Positions 59,583 through 64,000 of a stretch of 64,000 nucleotides of DNA are shown here, piece by piece; position 1 is the stretch's first letter; each line of letters opens with the position of its first letter. Where the stretch lies: assembly GCF_902702775.1 (NCBI RefSeq), contig NZ_LR738724.1:1798001-1862000 (forward strand), written 5' to 3'. This DNA is from Streptococcus suis. Lineage in GTDB: Bacteria; Bacillota; Bacilli; Lactobacillales; Streptococcaceae. The translations under genes and the position numbers were made by a program. The notes below the pieces were generated by a model that worked only from the letters and a program-made list of their open reading frames with translations, was not told the origin of the DNA and ran no database searches.

Positions 59583-62500
59583 TCAATTACTATTTTCCTC
59601 GACATCTTCCTCTTCTTTTTTACGGCGTTTATACAAACCACCAAGAAGGAGACCTGCCCCAAGGATTCCTGCCCAAGCTGATGATTGTTCACCAGTATTT
59701 GGCAACGCACCTTGTCTACGCGGAGTTTGAGATTGACGAGACGGGGTTGATTCTGACTCTGAAATAGATTCAGAGACGGATTCGGAAATCGATTCGCTGA
59801 CTGACTCTGAGATAGACTCAGAGACTGATTCTGAAATGGACTCAGATGTAGATTCGGAAATCGACTCGCTGACCGACTCAGAGATAGATTCAGATACAGA
59901 TTCTGAAATTGACTCACTTACTGACTCTGAAAGGGATTCTGAAGTTGATTCAGAAATTGATTCGCTGACCGACTCGGAGAGGGACTCAGACACGGATTCT
60001 GAAAGTGATTCGCTGACTGACTCTGAGATGGACTCAGAAACTGACTCTGAGATTGACTCTGATACGGATTCAGAAATTGATTCGCTGACTGACTCGGAGA
60101 GGGACTCAGATACGGATTCTGAAAGGGACTCAGATGTAGATTCCGAAATAGATTCGCTGACTGACTCGGAGATTGACTCTGATACGGATTCTGAAAGTGA
60201 CTCGCTCACTGATTCTGAGATAGATTCAGATGTAGATTCCGAAATGGATTCACTTACTGACTCGGAAATTGACTCAGATGTAGATTCCGAAATAGATTCG
60301 CTGACCGACTCGGAGATTGACTCTGACACGGATTCTGAAATCGATTCACTTACTGACTCGGAGATGGATTCAGATACAGATTCTGAAAGTGACTCAGATG
60401 TAGATTCCGAAATAGATTCACTTACTGACTCGGAGATGGATTCAGATACGGATTCTGAAAGTGACTCGCTCACTGATTCTGAGATAGATTCAGATGTAGA
60501 TTCCGAAATGGATTCACTTACTGACTCGGAAATTGACTCAGATGTAGATTCAGAAATTGATTCGCTGACCGACTCGGAGATTGACTCTGACACGGATTCT
60601 GAAATCGATTCACTTACTGACTCGGAGATGGATTCAGATACAGATTCTGAAAGTGACTCAGATGTAGATTCCGAAATAGATTCACTTACTGACTCGGAGA
60701 TGGATTCGGATACGGATTCTGAAAGGGACTCGCTTACCGATTCTGAGATAGATTCACTTACTGATTCTGAAATCGATTCGCTGACTGACTCGGAGATAGA
60801 CTCAGATGTGGATTCTGAAATTGATTCGCTAACTGATTCTGAAAGGGACTCACTTACTGACTCGGAGATAGATTCTGAAGTTGATTCCGAAATAGATTCG
60901 CTGACCGACTCTGAGATGGATTCTGATACTGATTCTGAAATCGATTCACTTACTGACTCGGAAAGAGATTCAGATACGGATTCAGAAATCGACTCACTTA
61001 CTGACTCGGAGATAGACTCAGAGACGGATTCGGAAATCGACTCGCTGACCGATTCAGAGATAGATTCACTTACTGATTCTGAAATTGATTCAGATGTAGA
61101 TTCCGAAATAGATTCGCTAACTGACTCTGAGATAGATTCTGATGTGGACTCAGAAATTGATTCGCTAACTGACTCTGAGATGGATTCAGAGACTGATTCG
61201 GAAATAGATTCGCTAACTGACTCGGAGATAGACTCAGATGTAGATTCAGAAATTGATTCGCTGACTGACTCTGAGATAGACTCAGATACGGATTCTGAAA
61301 TTGACTCGCTTACCGACTCGGAGATTGACTCTGATACGGATTCTGAAAGTGACTCGCTCACTGATTCTGAGATAGATTCAGAGACTGACTCTGAAATCGA
61401 CTCGCTGACTGACTCGGAAAGGGATTCTGAGACTGATTCCGAAATAGATTCGCTAACTGACTCGGAAAGGGATTCTGATGTGGATTCCGAAATAGACTCG
61501 CTGACCGATTCAGAGATAGATTCGGAGACTGATTCCGAAATAGATTCGCTGACCGACTCGGAAAGGGATTCTGAGACTGATTCCGAAAGGGACTCACTTA
61601 CTGACTCTGAGATAGACTCGCTGACTGATTCTGAAATTGACTCAGATACAGATTCTGAAATCGATTCACTTACTGACTCGGAGATGGACTCAGATACAGA
61701 TTCTGAAATCGATTCACTTACTGACTCGGAGATAGATTCACTTACTGACTCAGAGATAGATTCTGAGACTGACTCGGAAATTGACTCAGATACAGATTCT
61801 GAAATCGATTCACTTACTGACTCAGAGATAGATTCAGATGTAGATTCAGAAATGGATTCACTCACTGACTCTGAGATGGATTCAGATACAGATTCTGAAA
61901 TAGATTCGCTTACCGACTCTGAGAGGGATTCAGATACAGATTCTGAAATCGACTCGCTGACTGACTCGGAGATGGACTCGCTTACCGATTCAGAGACAGA
62001 TTCTGAAAGGGACTCACTTACTGACTCAGAAATTGACTCAGAGACGGATTCGGAAAGAGACTCGCTGACTGACTCTGAGATGGACTCAGATGTAGATTCA
62101 GAGATCGACTCGCTGACTGACTCGGAAATTGACTCAGAGACGGATTCGGAAAGGGATTCGCTGACTGACTCTGAGATAGACTCAGAGACGGATTCGGAAA
62201 TCGACTCGCTGACCGATTCTGAGATAGATTCAGAAACTGATTCTGAAAGGGATTCAGAGACAGATTCAGAAATTGACTCGCTGACCGACTCTGAGATGGA
62301 TTCAGATACGGATTCTGAAAGGGACTCGCTGACCGATTCTGAGATAGATTCACTTACTGACTCAGAGATTGATTCTGAGACTGACTCGGAAATTGACTCA
62401 GATACAGATTCGGAAATAGATTCGCCGACCGATTCTGAGATAGATTCAGATGTAGATTCCGAAATGGATTCACTCACTGACTCGGAGATGGATTCTGATG

Positions 62501-64000
62501 TAGACTCAGAAATTGATTCTGAGACGGATTCGGAAATAGATTCGCTGACTGATTCTGAAATGGACTCAGATGTAGATTCCGAAATTGATTCTGATACTGA
62601 CTCGGAGATGGATTCTGAGACGGATTCGGAAATCGACTCGCTTACCGACTCTGAGATGGACTCAGATACAGATTCGGAAATAGATTCGCTTACCGACTCT
62701 GAGATGGACTCAGATACAGATTCGGAAATAGATTCGCTGACTGACTCTGAGATAGATTCAGATGTAGATTCCGAAATAGATTCGCTCACTGACTCAGAGA
62801 TAGACTCGCTGACTGATTCTGAAATTGACTCAGATGTAGATTCTGAAATCGATTCACTTACTGACTCTGAGATAGATTCAGATACCGATTCTGAAATTGA
62901 TTCACTTACCGATTCAGAGATAGATTCTGAGACGGATTCGGAAATTGATTCTGATACTGACTCGGAGATGGATTCTGAGACTGATTCGGAAATTGACTCA
63001 CTGACTGACTCGGAGATGGACTCAGAGACGGATTCTGAAATGGACTCGCTAACTGACTCGGAGATGGATTCTGAGACGGATTCAGAAAGGGACTCACTTA
63101 CTGACTCTGAGATAGATTCTGAGACCGATTCGGAAATCGACTCGCTGACTGACTCGGAGATTGATTCAGATACCGATTCGGAAATCGATTCGCTTACCGA
63201 TTCAGAGATAGATTCTGAGACCGATTCGGAAATCGACTCGCTGACTGACTCGGAGATGGACTCAGATACAGATTCTGAAATCGACTCGCTGACTGACTCG
63301 GAGATAGACTCAGATGTAGATTCTGAGATTGACTCGGAGATAGATTCTGATACAGATTCGGAAATTGATTCTGATACTGACTCAGAGATGGATTCTGAAA
63401 TCGACTCGCTGACCGACTCTGAGATGGACTCAGATACAGATTCTGAAATCGATTCGCTGACTGACTCGGAGATAGACTCAGATGTAGATTCTGAAATCGA
63501 CTCGCTGACTGACTCGGAGATAGATTCAGATACCGATTCGGAAATTGACTCGCTGACCGATTCGGAAATCGATTCAGATACGGATTCTGAAAGGGATTAC
63601 TTACTGACTCGGAGATAGACTCAGATGTAGATTCAGAGATTGACTCGCTGACCGACTCTAAGATAGATTCTGAGACTGATTCGGAAATTGACTCAGATAC
63701 AGATTCGGAAATTGATTCTGATACTGACTCGGAGATGGACTCAGAGACGGATTCTGAAATAGACTCACTTACCGACTCGGAGATGGACTCTGATGTAGAT
63801 TCAGAAATCGACTCGCTGACTGACTCGGAGATAGACTCAGATGTAGATTCAGAGATTGACTCGCTGACCGACTCTGAGATGGACTCAGATACAGATTCTG
63901 AAATTGATTCGCTGACTGACTCTGAGATGGATTCTGAGACAGATTCGGAAATCGACTCGCTGACCGACCCTGAGATGGACTCAGATACAGATTCTGAAAT
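59583..64000 (-). CDS. Serine-rich repeat surface adhesin, C-terminal part (partial, with an apparent frameshift)
   Basis: The protein is an LPXTG-anchored serine-rich repeat glycoprotein. In the window it consists of about 350 SES-x units (x is I, L, V or T), then a short linker ([14 protein letters not shown]), LPNTG (59691-59705), a membrane segment and a KRRKKEEE tail. Its N-terminal signal and binding domains lie right of the window. It should be glycosylated by GtfAB and exported by SecA2/SecY2. The reading frame is open from the stop at 59583 up to 63596, where TAA (63597-63599) appears; from 63600 to 64000 the same repeat continues, open, in the next frame. A single missing base explains this. 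It may be a real inactivating or phase-variable change, or a sequencing/assembly error in repeats. Glycoprotein names such as SssP1 in S. suis are possible relatives but cannot be assigned here. Confidence 0.85.
59748..64000 (-). repeat. Serine-rich dodecamer repeat array
   Basis: About 4.25 kb of 12-bp units encode SES-x. The x residue alternates I/L with V/T almost throughout, giving an 8-residue (24-bp) higher unit, while codons for Ser, Glu and Val vary. A few places break the alternation by one whole unit, e.g. near 63320-63345, as expected from slippage. The array also leaves long open frames on the other strand, which are not genes. Confidence 0.9.

Noticed and set aside
61358..63097. 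Several Asn/Pro/Gln/Ser-rich short frames inside the adhesin repeat region
   Set aside because: They are other-frame readings of the same repeats (N-P-S-L-S-Q patterns), not separate genes.
59836..63618. A 1260-residue open frame on the plus strand ([11 protein letters not shown] repeats)
   Set aside because: It is the exact antisense of the adhesin repeats. The 12-bp unit happens to lack stops in that frame, and it ends where the repeat phase is broken. There is no ribosome site or signal peptide.
59748..64000. Regularly spaced repeats resembling a CRISPR array
   Set aside because: The unit is 12 bp, coding, without unique spacers, and no cas genes are present.

Overview
The window reads as chromosomal DNA of a low-GC Gram-positive coccus of the genus Streptococcus, most probably Streptococcus suis or a close relative. 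This rests on gene order (ecsAB-ccrZ-trmB followed by rimP-nusA-ylxR-ylxQ-infB-rbfA), on AT-rich spacers with TTGACA/TGnTATAAT promoters and GGAGG ribosome binding sites, on the sortase substrate with an LPNTG signal, and on an accessory Sec (SecA2/SecY2) locus next to a serine-rich repeat adhesin. The species name is an inference from content, not a database result.

Layout. 1-3.5 kb: the start of a pyruvate/acetoin dehydrogenase E1 alpha gene, a TRIC-type membrane protein and two lipoproteins. 3.5-13.5 kb: the translation/transcription block rbfA, infB, ylxQ, ylxR, nusA and rimP, then trmB, ccrZ and ecsBA, divergent from a HIT protein and a small coiled-coil protein. 14-18.3 kb: an LCP ligase, a GNAT enzyme, tsaE, fakA and an Asp23 protein. 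18.4-24.4 kb: an oligopeptide ABC importer. 24.6-25.8 kb: a D-alanyl-D-alanine carboxypeptidase. 26.2-31.5 kb: the SUF iron-sulfur operon sufCDSUB. 31.9-34.8 kb: tagO-like, mecA and uppP. 34.9-37.2 kb: a glutamine-type ABC importer. 37.3-47.9 kb: branched-chain amino acid synthesis (ilvA, ilvBNC, ilvD) with a three-gene envelope-glycan cluster inserted. 48.6-64 kb: a DUF59 protein, then asp4-gtfB-gtfA-secA2-asp3-asp2-asp1-secY2 and the C-terminal part of a giant serine-rich repeat adhesin that runs off the right edge.

How the parts work together. The last 15 kb is one dedicated glycosylation/export unit: GtfA/GtfB put the first sugar on serines of the adhesin, Asp1-3 modify and deliver it, SecA2/SecY2 export it, and sortase anchors it through LPNTG. 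The ilv and opp promoter regions carry CodY-like boxes, one a perfect match to the 15-bp consensus, which suggests co-regulation of peptide uptake and branched-chain amino acid synthesis by nutrient status. Envelope genes (LCP, TagO, UppP, DacA and a GtrA-type glycosyltransferase) are scattered between them.

Points most worth a second look: an apparent one-base deletion in the adhesin repeats near 63,597 that puts the upstream 400 bp out of frame with the LPNTG end; a promoter placed so close to tsaE that its mRNA should be leaderless; a perfect CodY box and four tandem 11-bp repeats in the ilvB/glycosyltransferase divergent region; and several families of palindromic, MITE-like intergenic repeats.
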